Shown here: positions 1 to 6,191 of the stretch, piece by piece | Numbering within the stretch: the stretch's first letter is position 1 | Layout: every line of letters begins with the position of its first letter | Assembly: GCA_025924435.1 (NCBI GenBank) | Contig: JAICIL010000235.1 | Span: 1-7,151 of the forward strand | Direction: 5' to 3' | Length of the DNA stretch: 7,151 nucleotides | Origin: Chloroflexia bacterium | Lineage (GTDB): Bacteria > Chloroflexota > Chloroflexia > Thermomicrobiales > JALYUS01 | The notes under the pieces: model-generated | What the model saw: the letters and a program-made list of their open reading frames with translations, nothing else | The model's database searches: none | What the model was told of the DNA's origin: nothing | Program-made: the position numbers and the translations under genes

Positions 1-64
1 CAAAGATATGTTCCGCTTCCTGGGGGGTGATCTCACCATAGTGAATGAGGGCGAGCACGTCCAT
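1..64 (-). CDS. N-terminal fragment of an unidentified protein (runs off the left edge)
   Basis: An ATG at 64-62 opens a frame that stays open to the window edge and gives 21 residues, beginning MDVLALIHYGEITPQEAEHI. It starts 6 bases after the stop of the kynureninase gene on the same strand, so it is probably the next gene of that operon. The spacer carries no clear Shine-Dalgarno sequence, so translation may be coupled to the upstream gene. The GEITPQEAE segment resembles the short helical hairpin of SHOCT-like domains (small hydrophobic - GEIT - EEA - LL pattern), but 21 residues are too few to assign a family. The function is unknown. Confidence 0.6.
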   Translation of the reverse strand, partial: MDVLALIHYGEITPQEAEHIF

Positions 65-70
65 CTTTTG

Positions 71-1351
71 CTACGCCACCAGATCACGCCCGACGGCGAA
101 CGCTTCGTACGCGCGTTCGTCAATGATCGCCTTGAGGTGTTGCGCGGCCTGCCAGCATTCGTCGTATGAGGTGTAGAGGGCGATAGGCGCGAGGCGGACG
201 ATGTTCGGCGGGCGGAAGTCGGGGATGACGCCCTTCGTCTTGAGGGCCTTGGCGATCCGTGTGCCCTCCGCGTGCTCGACGGCGACATGGCCGCCGCGCC
301 GGGCGTGGTCGCGCGGCGTGCCGATGCCGTAGTGGTACGGCGCGTCCGTGAGGCGCATCGCCTCGATCAGCGCGATCAGGTAATCCGTGCGGGCCAGTGA
401 TGCGGCGCGGACGTTCTCGATGCCCGCTTCCGCGAACATCACGAGCGAGCCGTGCAGCGGCGCGGTGCTGAGGAGGGGCGGCGTGCCGATCTGCCACGCG
501 CCCGCGTTCCCCGCGCCCGTGAAGATGTGGGACATGTCGAACTGCGTCGCCTTGTCGCTGCCCCACCAGCCCGCCATGCCGGGCGCGGCGCCGAAGTGCC
601 GCCGGTTGACGTACAGCCCCGCCGTGCCGCCGGGGCCGCTGTTCAGATATTTGTAGGTGCACCAGAAGGCGAAATCAACGCCCCAGCGGTCGAACTCATG
701 CGGCACGAGGCCGACGGAATGGCAGCCGTCTATGCCGATCAGGATACCCCGCTCGTGCGCGGCGGCGGTGAGGCGGGCGATATCCAGCAGTTGGCCGCTG
801 CGATAAAAGACGGCGGGCAGGATGACCATCGCGACGTCGGGCGCCATCGCGGCGATGATGTCCTCTTCCTCGACCAGTCGCCCGTCCCGGCTCCGCACGA
901 TGACGAGGTCGCCGGTGGGGTCGCCGCCGTGCAGGCGAATCTGACTCTGCAAGGCGTAGATGTCCGACGGGAAGTCGAGCGATGTGGCGATGATCTTCCG
1001 CCGCTCAGGTGTCGGCTGATAGAAGGTCGCGACGAGCGTGTGCAGGTTGACCGTCGTGCTCGCCGTGACGACCACCTCGTCCGGCTCCGCGCCGACGAGC
1101 GGGGCCATCAGCGCGCCGAGCGATTCGGTGAGCGTGAACCACGGCGGATCGGCATCGAGCCATGCCTCGATGCCGCGTGTTTTCCACTCGTCCAGCACGC
1201 GCAGCAGCGTCCGCTCCGCGTCGCGCGAGAGGAGGCCGAGCGAGTTCCCGTCCAGGTAAATCGTGCCCGGTTGGGTGTAGAAACGGTCGCGATACGACCG
1301 GAGCGGATCGGCGGCGTCGCGGCGGCGCGCCTCGTCGCGGCTGGTATCCAT
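71..1351 (-). CDS. kynU: Kynureninase (L-kynurenine hydrolase)
   Basis: This is a PLP-dependent fold-type I enzyme that cleaves L-kynurenine to anthranilate and L-alanine (EC 3.7.1.3), in the cytoplasm. With the start used here it has 426 residues, a normal length for the family. Family landmarks are YLDGNSLGL at 32-40, a phosphate-binding TASTTVNLH stretch at 96-104, LDFPSD at 125-130, Asp208 and His211 (DGCHS) contacting PLP, the Schiff-base Lys234 in TYKYLNSGPGG, GWWG at 261-264, and RGGHVAVEH near 352-360. The D-to-K spacing of 26 residues matches the Pseudomonas enzyme. A longer frame reaches 1393, but the ATG at 1351 is preferred: it forms a TGATG overlap with the upstream gene's stop, has GGAAAGGA upstream, and removes 14 unconserved residues. 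The DGCHS motif departs from the usual DLAHS form but keeps the key residues. No other kynurenine-pathway gene is visible. Confidence 0.95.
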   Translation of the reverse strand: MDTSRDEARRRDAADPLRSYRDRFYTQPGTIYLDGNSLGLLSRDAERTLLRVLDEWKTRGIEAWLDADPPWFTLTESLGALMAPLVGAEPDEVVVTASTTVNLHTLVATFYQPTPERRKIIATSLDFPSDIYALQSQIRLHGGDPTGDLVIVRSRDGRLVEEEDIIAAMAPDVAMVILPAVFYRSGQLLDIARLTAAAHERGILIGIDGCHSVGLVPHEFDRWGVDFAFWCTYKYLNSGPGGTAGLYVNRRHFGAAPGMAGWWGSDKATQFDMSHIFTGAGNAGAWQIGTPPLLSTAPLHGSLVMFAEAGIENVRAASLARTDYLIALIEAMRLTDAPYHYGIGTPRDHARRGGHVAVEHAEGTRIAKALKTKGVIPDFRPPNIVRLAPIALYTSYDECWQAAQHLKAIIDERAYEAFAVGRDLVA

Positions 1352-1794
1352 CAGCGGGGGGTCCTTTCCGTGGGCACGATTAACACCGGGCATCGGGCGC
1401 GCTGAACGACATGCCCAACGACACGGTCGGACGATATGCCGCCAAGCATAGCACGCGCGCCGCCGAGTACGATCAGGTCCGCGCCCTGCTCATCGGCGAC
1501 TTCAAGGATCGCCTCAGCCGGAACGCCGTCCATGATGAGGTGCTCGACGCGCGCGACGCCGGCCGCCCGAATCGCCGCGCTCGTCGCCTCGATTGCCGCC
1601 TGCGCCTCGGCCCGCAGCCGCTGGTACGCGGCCATCCCCTCCGCGCCGAACGAGAACCCCGCGCTCGTGTCCATCACGGCGAGGATCGCCACGGCCGCAT
1701 CCGTCGCGCGGGCGAGCATCGCGGCATGCGCGGCCGCCGTGTCTGACGCGTCCGAGCCGTCCACCGGCAGCAGGATGAGGCAGTAACGCGGCAT
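1351..1794 (-). CDS. Universal stress protein (UspA family)
   Basis: A 147-residue single-domain protein with the UspA alpha/beta fold. It has an N-terminal strand and loop ILLPVDGSDASD (7-18), a central helix rich in Ala and Glu, GVPAEAILEVADEQGADLIVLGG (90-112), and the C-terminal CPVLIVP strand (135-141). Many UspA proteins bind ATP through G-x2-G-x9-G-[S/T]. Here the corresponding stretch (111-128) is two residues longer, the second Gly is Ala, and His follows the last Gly, so ATP binding is doubtful and the protein may be of the non-binding type. Its TGA stop overlaps the ATG of the kynureninase gene, implying co-translation. The start at 1794 has only a poor Shine-Dalgarno sequence. These proteins are generally cytoplasmic and accumulate under stress or growth arrest; a direct link to kynurenine breakdown is not known. 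Confidence 0.92.
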   Translation of the reverse strand: MPRYCLILLPVDGSDASDTAAAHAAMLARATDAAVAILAVMDTSAGFSFGAEGMAAYQRLRAEAQAAIEATSAAIRAAGVARVEHLIMDGVPAEAILEVADEQGADLIVLGGARAMLGGISSDRVVGHVVQRARCPVLIVPTERTPR

Positions 1795-1800
1795 GTTTCG

Positions 1801-1920
1801 CTATGCCCCGCCGCGCGTTGAGAGAATCGCCGTCGCCTGCATCCCGTCCGCCACCGCCCGCTTCCTTTCTGTGTCGTATTCGCAGCCGATGCGCCATGCT
1901 ATCACACGCACCGCGCACAT
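1801..1920 (-). CDS. Possible 39-residue small protein upstream of the stress protein (weak)
   Basis: A minus-strand frame with ATG at 1920 and TAG at 1803-1801 ends only 6 bases before the universal stress protein start. The translated residues (MCAVRVIAWRIGCEYDTERK at the N-terminus) have a natural-looking composition, with hydrophobic, acidic and basic residues mixed and mostly G or C at third codon positions. The alternative frames here are dominated by Arg and Gly. No Shine-Dalgarno sequence precedes the ATG; a GTG at 1911 is another possible start. The frame stays open upstream to 1980, so it could also be a decayed gene end or a leader peptide. No family is recognised. Confidence 0.25.
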   Translation of the reverse strand: MCAVRVIAWRIGCEYDTERKRAVADGMQATAILSTRGGA

Positions 1921-2095
1921 CCGGGCGCGATTGAATAAAGCGGCGCATGGCGTGTTCTGGTTAATGAGGTGACTGGAGTGTCATCAAAACGAGTGTTCGG
2001 CATGCTTCATGCGTACGCATTCGGTAGTTGAATCGTTCACAGACGTGGAGCGGCACCCGCGCGGTTCTACGGTCACACGATAAGGGAGCAGACCG
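1921..2095. other. Intergenic region between divergent genes
   Basis: This stretch separates the minus-strand stress protein/kynureninase operon from the plus-strand small gene and should hold both promoters. No convincing -35/-10 pair is visible on either strand. It has one clear feature, a perfect 12-bp palindrome ATGCGTACGCAT at 2009-2020, 76 bp upstream of the plus-strand start and suitable as a dimeric regulator site, although that role is only a guess. Base composition is less GC-rich than in the flanking genes, as expected for non-coding DNA. Confidence 0.5.
2083..2088 (+). promoter_or_regulatory. Ribosome binding site of the 72-residue protein gene
   Basis: AGGGAG lies 7 bases upstream of the ATG at 2096. 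It is a strong purine-rich Shine-Dalgarno match and is the main support for this small frame being a real gene. Confidence 0.7.
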
Positions 2096-2314
2096 ATGGC
2101 AACGAAGAAGGAATCGCTCTACGTCGTCAACCAGTTCGGCAGGGACCATTTCATCTGGGCGGAGAGTGCGGCGGAGGCCCGCGCGAAAGCCGAGCAACCC
2201 GTCCCGACGCAGTTCGTCGCGAACATCACCGCACCGGGCGCGGCGACGGCCACGGCGGCCTTTACCGGCGGCGCGGAGACGATGCGGGCGACGACGCAGG
2301 CGGCATCGCGGTAA
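2096..2314 (+). CDS. Small uncharacterised protein, 72 residues
   Basis: This is the only supported plus-strand gene. The ATG at 2096 has a good Shine-Dalgarno sequence and the frame ends at TAA 2312-2314. Residues 1-43 look like a small folded unit with a short strand (SLYVVNQFG), aromatic residues (DHFIWAE) and a charged helix (SAAEARAKAEQ). Residues 47-72 are low-complexity Ala/Thr/Gly, probably disordered. There is no signal peptide, membrane segment or metal motif. No family is recognised. It is transcribed away from the stress protein gene and towards the sigma operon, with a strong hairpin 24 bases after its stop, so it is probably a single-gene transcript. The reading frame is more convincing than the overlapping minus-strand frame, which has no ribosome binding site. 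Confidence 0.75.
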   Translation: MATKKESLYVVNQFGRDHFIWAESAAEARAKAEQPVPTQFVANITAPGAATATAAFTGGAETMRATTQAASR

Positions 2315-2325
2315 GGGAAGAGAAA

Positions 2326-2553
2326 CCTCACCCCTCGACCCCCTCTCCTTTGCCTTGGGGCAAAGGAGAGGGGGAGAAAAATGCGAGCGAGAGGAACGGG
2401 CGGATAGTACATCCGCTCGTTGGCATTGCGTTGATTGAGAACGTTCGGTTCATTGTCAACCGGAGCGTTCCGCTCCCCTCTCCATCGCCGCCGTGGTCTT
2501 TCATTGTCTCGATCTATTGGCGATGGCTCCGTACGAGAGGGGCTGGGGTGAGG
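2326..2553. repeat. Structured intergenic element with nested inverted repeats
   Basis: The gap between the plus-strand small gene and the anti-sigma-like gene is bounded by inverted arms: CCTCACCCC plus CCCCTCTC on the left (2326-2347) and GAGAGGGG plus GGGGTGAGG on the right (2535-2553). Inside are a 16-bp perfect hairpin (2339-2374), GCGGAT/ATCCGC (2400-2416), an imperfect pair 2439-2450 with 2458-2470, GGAGCG/CGCTCC (2462-2476), and CCATCGCC/GGCGATGG (2482-2526). The right end lies 10 bases from the stop of the minus-strand operon. No gene is seen inside. Its plan matches the element at 4955-5032, which suggests a dispersed intergenic repeat family of the kind common in GC-rich genomes rather than unique regulatory DNA. 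Confidence 0.7.
2339..2374 (+). terminator. Strong 16-bp hairpin, possible transcription end between convergent genes
   Basis: The arms 2339-2354 and 2359-2374 pair perfectly over 16 bp around a TTGG loop. The hairpin sits 24 bases after the stop of the plus-strand small gene and about 190 bases after the end of the convergent minus-strand operon. Neither side has a U-tract, so it is not a classical intrinsic terminator. It may block RNA decay or help pausing. It is part of the larger inverted-repeat element. Confidence 0.4.
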
Positions 2554-2562
2554 AACAACGCC

Positions 2563-4110
2563 CTAGCCGCTGAAGGGTTGCCAGGCGCCATTCTTCAGGA
2601 GGACGTAGACATCGCTACCGACCGAGAGGATCGAGCCGTTCTCGAAGGCTTGGAGCGTCCCGCTGCCGCCCGCTTCGTTCGGGCTGGTCGCGTAGCCGAG
2701 TTTGCCTTGCAGTTTCTGGGCCGTCCAGACGACACCGAAGGCATTGACCGGCTTATAGAGACCGGCGGACGGCCCCGCGCCGCCCTCACTGCCCACGCCG
2801 CTGTTGCCGGGGTTCGGGTAGGTGGCGAAGGAGCGGTCGCTGGTATAGAGGACGTAGATCGGCTGGCCCGCGACGTAGAGCATGAACCCATTCTGGAAGA
2901 AGAGTTGCGAGGTCGCGACATTCCCCGCGGCGCTTACCGGCGCGCCGAGCCGGTTGGCCGTCGCGGCGTACGCGCCCTTGAACTTGTCCGCCACGGCGAT
3001 AGCGGGCGTTGTCGCCGTCGGGACAGCGGTTGGCGCCGGGGTCGCGGTCGGTGCGGCGGTCGGCGCGACGGTTGCAGTCGGTGCGGCGGTCGGGATGGCC
3101 GTGGCGGTCGGTTCGACCACCGCGATGACCGTCCCGGCGGGCTTCGGCGGCGCGGGAACCGGCGTACTCGTCGCCCTCGGCGCGATGGCGGCGGGCTTCG
3201 TCGTCGCCGTCGGCTCGGCCGGTGGCGGCTCGGTTGCTGCGGGCGCGTCGCTCACATCGCCGGTGGCGGGCACGGTCGTCGCCGGCGCATCGGTCGCGGG
3301 CACGGCCACCACGATCGTTGCGGTCGGCGCGGCGGCGATAGTGAATGCGGTTGGGCTGGCCGCTGCCGTCGCGGGCACGGTCGTCGGTTGGCCGGTGTTC
3401 GCGGGGATGATGTTGCCGACGGAGAAACTGAAGGTATTCGGCGTCACCTCTTTCCCGTCGGCATCTTTCAGCCCGGCGGGGATCTGCACGGTGTACGTGG
3501 TTTGCGGGATGAGCGTCTTCGGCTTCGTGCTGAGAACGAAGGAATTCTTATCGTATTGGAGGTTCGTAACCGCCACCGTCGGGCTGAAGATGACCCCAGT
3601 CGTCACGGTCTGCTCGTTCATCGGGCGACTGAAGCGGATTTGCGCCGCCTCGTCGTAGCGGATGTTCGGGTTGAGCACAACCGCCGTCGTCGGCGCGTTG
3701 CTCGTCGAGACGCTGACGATCTGATTCGATTGCCCGGCGCCGGGGATAGCGTGGCTGAAGTGGTGCTGCAACCCGAAGCCGCCGGTGAGAAGCGCGGCAA
3801 AGGTGGCCGCGAGGGTCGCGGCGGCGGCGGTGATGCGGGCGACGCGCTGCCGGATGGTGAGGACGGCGCGGCCCGGCTGCATGACGGCGGCACGGGCGCG
3901 GATCGCCTGCGATACATTGGCGGGCACTTCGGGGTGGTCGAGCGCGCGGAGGTCCATGCGAATGCCGCGATAGGCGGCATAGACATGCGCGTACGCCGAC
4001 TCTTCCTGGATGCGCTTGCCGACGATCTGCGCGTCGTCGGGCGGCAGTTCACCGTCGAGATAGGCGGAGACGAGCGCTCGGATTTTTTCCTGCTCGCGTG
4101 ATCGTCCCAT
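2563..4110 (-). CDS. Membrane anti-sigma-like protein with extracellular Ig-like domain and Pro/Thr/Ala linker
   Basis: A 515-residue protein in a bitopic layout. Residues 1-80 form a cytoplasmic helical part with LVSAYLDGELPPDDAQ (13-28), the signature start of anti-sigma factors. One membrane helix lies at about 90-113. An extracellular SbsA-type Ig-like (Big_5) domain covers about 138-232, with FSRPMNEQTV and AGLKDADGKEV motifs. A Pro/Thr/Ala-rich, probably disordered linker runs from 233 to 372. The C-terminal globular part (about 373-515) has two repeated FxNG...(L/I)xVxxxxYVL units (405-421 and 489-504), similar to repeats in secreted Chloroflexota proteins. The usual zinc-binding His and Cys pair of ZAS-type anti-sigma factors is absent. 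Its ATG overlaps the sigma factor stop (TAATG), with GGAGG inside the end of the sigma gene, so equal production is expected. The likely role is to hold the sigma factor at the membrane until an outer signal is sensed; the signal is unknown. Confidence 0.85.
   Translation of the reverse strand: MGRSREQEKIRALVSAYLDGELPPDDAQIVGKRIQEESAYAHVYAAYRGIRMDLRALDHPEVPANVSQAIRARAAVMQPGRAVLTIRQRVARITAAAATLAATFAALLTGGFGLQHHFSHAIPGAGQSNQIVSVSTSNAPTTAVVLNPNIRYDEAAQIRFSRPMNEQTVTTGVIFSPTVAVTNLQYDKNSFVLSTKPKTLIPQTTYTVQIPAGLKDADGKEVTPNTFSFSVGNIIPANTGQPTTVPATAAASPTAFTIAAAPTATIVVAVPATDAPATTVPATGDVSDAPAATEPPPAEPTATTKPAAIAPRATSTPVPAPPKPAGTVIAVVEPTATAIPTAAPTATVAPTAAPTATPAPTAVPTATTPAIAVADKFKGAYAATANRLGAPVSAAGNVATSQLFFQNGFMLYVAGQPIYVLYTSDRSFATYPNPGNSGVGSEGGAGPSAGLYKPVNAFGVVWTAQKLQGKLGYATSPNEAGGSGTLQAFENGSILSVGSDVYVLLKNGAWQPFSG
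3004..3114 (-). repeat. Short repeats encoding the PTA-rich linker
   Basis: Residues about 333-369 of the anti-sigma-like protein are a string of APTA, IPTA and VPTA units, seen on the plus strand as reiterated GTCGGTGCGGCGG-like motifs. Such tracts form extended surface linkers and tend to vary in copy number between strains. Confidence 0.7.
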
Positions 4111-4712
4111 TACGAATCCTCATCCTCCAACGGTGCGTCGAAACCCTGTTCGACCGAGTACTTGCGAAACTCCTCACGGGCCCGGAAGAGGACCGATTTG
4201 ACGGCGGAGCGCGAGATGCTCATGATCTCGCCGATCTCCTCGCAGGAGAGGCCCTCATATTCGCGGAGTACGAGCGCCTGCTTGTTGCGCGCGGACATGC
4301 GATTGAGGATTCCCTGCACCGCCCCTTCCGCTTCCCGGCGGAGCGTCGAGCGTTCGGGGTTTTCCCCCGCACTCCCGTGCAGCAACCGGTCGTGCTTCGT
4401 GCCATCCCACGGCTGCCAGCGAATGCGCTGCCGCCGCCGCAGTTCATCGAGGCAGGAATTCGAGGCGATCCGGTGCAACCATGCCGAGACATTGAGATCG
4501 TCGGATGTCCGACCGAGCGCGCGATACGCTTTGAGGAACGTGTCCTGCGTCAGGTCTTCCGCGTCGTCGCCATTGCCGCCCATCATCCGGTAGATATACG
4601 CGTAAATCTGCCGCTCATACCGGTTCAGGAGCGCCTCAAACGCCGCCGCATCCCCACTGCGCGCGCGTGCTATCCAAGTGGCCTCGTCCGTGGTCGTCAC
4701 CGGGCCTTCCAC
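4110..4712 (-). CDS. ECF-type RNA polymerase sigma factor
   Basis: An RpoE/SigW-like group IV sigma factor of about 200 residues. Region 2 includes AFEALLNRYERQIYAYIYRM and DAEDLTQDTFLKAYRAL (core binding and -10 recognition). A charged linker follows, then region 4 RMSARNKQALVLREYEGLS with the HTH CEEIGEIMSISRSAVKSVLF for the -35 box. Regions 1.1, 1.2 and 3 are absent, as expected for the family. The frame extends to a TTG at 4724 that has no ribosome binding site. GTG at 4712 is preferred because GGGAGG lies 4 bases upstream, with GTG at 4700 as another candidate. The TAA stop overlaps the ATG of the anti-sigma-like gene. The acidic tail (DAPLEDEDS) is unassigned. Target genes are unknown; sigma factors of this kind often activate their own operon. 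Confidence 0.93.
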   Translation of the reverse strand: MEGPVTTTDEATWIARARSGDAAAFEALLNRYERQIYAYIYRMMGGNGDDAEDLTQDTFLKAYRALGRTSDDLNVSAWLHRIASNSCLDELRRRQRIRWQPWDGTKHDRLLHGSAGENPERSTLRREAEGAVQGILNRMSARNKQALVLREYEGLSCEEIGEIMSISRSAVKSVLFRAREEFRKYSVEQGFDAPLEDEDS

Positions 4713-4820
4713 CCAGCCTCCCAATCATTACAACGAGTAACCAAGGCGGTGGTTGCGCCGCCCTGCAAAAATTCTCGATAAATGCGGTGCGCGTGCCGAT
4801 CTGGCCGCACGATGCTCGCT

Positions 4821-4849
4821 AGGGTAGCGCAGCGCGCCGCCGATGGCAA
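4821..4849 (-). promoter_or_regulatory. Candidate promoter of the sigma/anti-sigma operon
   Basis: On the minus strand TTGCCA (4849-4844) and TACCCT (4826-4821) are separated by 17 bp. The -35 matches consensus at 5 of 6 positions; the -10 keeps the most conserved T, A and final T. Transcription would start near 4814, leaving a leader of about 100 bases. No typical ECF-type GGAAC -35 box was seen in this gap, so autoregulation by the encoded sigma factor is not supported by the sequence. Confidence 0.4.
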
Positions 4850-4954
4850 CTTTTCACGGTGGATGTACGTACGTTATGCGCCCCTGTGGGAGGCGATTGG
4901 CCGTGGTATCGGGGTCATACAGGGCCGTTTGTCGCCGGATGGATGCGGGAAATT

Positions 4955-5032
4955 CCCACCCCCGGCCCCTCCCGACGCGGGAGGGGAGAAGAGAGGGGAG
5001 TATCCGGGAAAGCTGGGAGGGGTCGGGGTGGG
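4955..5032. repeat. Second structured intergenic inverted-repeat element
   Basis: Outer arms at 4955-4973 and 5015-5032 are inverted copies (CCCACCCCCGGCCCCTCCC against GGGAGGGGTCGGGGTGGG) with one mismatch and one gap. Inside, CCCCTCCCG (4966-4974) and CGGGAGGGG (4978-4986) form a 9-bp hairpin with an ACG loop. The element ends 4 bases beyond the stop of the DUF4097 gene. With no U-tract it is not a classical terminator, though it may mark or stabilise the 3' end of that operon. C/G-rich palindromes of this type are widespread intergenic repeats whose chance translations (PRPLPTREG-like) are often mistaken for proteins. Apart from this and the sigma promoter, nothing is seen in 4725-5036. 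Confidence 0.65.
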
Positions 5033-5036
5033 CAAT

Positions 5037-6191
5037 CTACGGCTGTGCGCCGCCTTCGAGGGTCGCGAGTTTCTCCATCGCCTCGTCAATCGAGAGTTCG
5101 CCGCGCTCCACGGCCTGCAAGACGGCGAGGGTTTCCGAGAGGCCGTCCTCCGGCGCGTCCAGTTGCGGCGTGCTGCCCGCTCCCTGCACGATCGGTACGG
5201 GGGTGACGGGCGCGGCGGGCGGCACCGGTGGAGTAGTGGCGGTGCGCGCGGCGGGCGGCGGCGCCGGGAGCGGCGGGAGGTCGCTCCCGGCGGCGCGCAC
5301 GGTGCAGTCGCCGCTCACGCTCTTGACGCGCACGGGAACGCCGCCGCCGTTGACCATCAGCGTGCGGCTGCGCTTGCCGCCGTCGCTGGTCGCGGGGAGC
5401 GCGCACGACAGATCGCCGCTCACCGTCTTCATCGCGACCGTCATGCGCGTGGTTTCCGGCACCTGGAGCAGCAGATCGCCGCTGACCGTGCCGAAGTCGT
5501 ACTCGCCGTTCGGCGCGAGCGGGGTCGCCACGGTGAGGTCGCCGCTCGCCGTCCTCGCGCGGCAGGAGGTGAGGGCGGATGCGCGCACCCGGCAGTCGCC
5601 GCTGGCGGTCGAGACCTCCAGCGTGCCGGTGATGCGGTCGAGTTCGAGGTCGCCGCTCGCCGTCTGGATATTCAATTCGCCGTCGCCCCGTTCGAGCGTG
5701 AGATCGCCGCTCGCGCTCTGGATGCGGACGCCGCCATTCAGGACATGCGCGCGAATGTCGCCGCTCGCGGTCTGGATCGTCACCATGTTGGCGAGCCGAT
5801 CGGCGCGGACATCGCCGCTCGCCGTGCGCGCCCGGATCGTCCCTTCGAGCCGTTCGAGTTGCATGCCCGTGCTTCCGCCCTCCGCCTCGACGTCGCTGCG
5901 GATGGGCGTGCGAATCTCCATGGCGATGCGCACATTGCCGCGCAGCCAGCCGAAGAGCGCGTCGCCGCGATTCGGCCCGCGCACCTCGGCGTGGATCGTC
6001 TCGCCGCGCTCCTCCAGGATGATTTCCAGGTCGCGCCCGATCGCGTCCGCCGGATGGCATGTCACCGTCACGGCGACATCGGCGCGCTCCTCGCCGTGAA
6101 TCTGCATCGTGCCGCTCGGCGTGCGCGCGACAATTGTCGGCACGGCGCCGGGCGACAGCGTGAATGTCCGTTCGATGCGACCGCTTTCCAT
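5037..6191 (-). CDS. DUF4097 family repeat protein with C-terminal SHOCT-like segment
   Basis: A 384-residue protein. The N-terminal part (1-120) is strand-rich. It is followed by nine [T/S]-[A/V]-S-G-D units with Asp at 127, 145, 163, 181, 199, 218, 239, 260 and 295; the first five are exactly 18 residues apart, the spacing of a beta-solenoid coil. A Pro/Ala linker (304-335) leads to a SHOCT-like helical hairpin at about 354-378 (LAVLQAVERGELSIDEAMEKLATLE). There is no signal peptide or membrane helix, so it is probably cytoplasmic or membrane-associated. The DUF4097 family (adhesin-like beta-solenoid) has no established biochemical function; Bacillus relatives such as YvlB sit in envelope-stress operons. 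The ATG overlaps the stop of the DUF2089 gene (TAATG), with GGAG inside its end, so the two are translationally coupled. Confidence 0.88.
   Translation of the reverse strand: MESGRIERTFTLSPGAVPTIVARTPSGTMQIHGEERADVAVTVTCHPADAIGRDLEIILEERGETIHAEVRGPNRGDALFGWLRGNVRIAMEIRTPIRSDVEAEGGSTGMQLERLEGTIRARTASGDVRADRLANMVTIQTASGDIRAHVLNGGVRIQSASGDLTLERGDGELNIQTASGDLELDRITGTLEVSTASGDCRVRASALTSCRARTASGDLTVATPLAPNGEYDFGTVSGDLLLQVPETTRMTVAMKTVSGDLSCALPATSDGGKRSRTLMVNGGGVPVRVKSVSGDCTVRAAGSDLPPLPAPPPAARTATTPPVPPAAPVTPVPIVQGAGSTPQLDAPEDGLSETLAVLQAVERGELSIDEAMEKLATLEGGAQP
5307..5825 (-). repeat. Nine-unit internal repeat encoding [T/S]xSGD beta-solenoid turns
   Basis: The SGD codons (plus strand GTCGCCGCT or ATCGCCGCT) recur at 5811, 5757, 5703, 5649 and 5595, exactly 54 bp apart, then at wider spacing (57, 63, 63 and 105 bp). 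The intervening DNA differs between units, so this is an old protein repeat kept by selection rather than a recent tandem duplication. It is not a CRISPR array because the spacing follows the reading frame. Confidence 0.85.

Noticed and set aside
452..1405. Plus-strand open frame of 317 codons opposite kynureninase
   Set aside because: The minus strand encodes an unmistakable kynureninase; the plus frame is Arg/Ala-rich with no motif.
2339..2374. Classical intrinsic terminator
   Set aside because: The hairpin is strong but neither strand has a following U-tract; it is kept only as a possible transcript end.
2350..4101. Plus-strand open frame of 583 codons opposite the anti-sigma-like gene
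   Set aside because: It is an Arg/Gly-rich shadow of the minus-strand gene, with long tracts of simple residues and no domain; the minus frame has clear domains and an operon overlap.
4713..4724. TTG start of the sigma factor at 4724
   Set aside because: No ribosome binding site precedes it; the GTG at 4712 has GGGAGG upstream, though this choice is not certain.
4874..5089. 71-codon minus-strand frame across the second intergenic repeat
   Set aside because: Its Pro/Gly/Ser-rich product is translation of the C/G-rich palindrome and matches the look of common false proteins from such repeats.
5595..5820. CRISPR-like regular spacing of a short repeat
   Set aside because: The repeat is only about 10 bases, the 54-bp period is a multiple of three, and it encodes the SGD solenoid units in frame.
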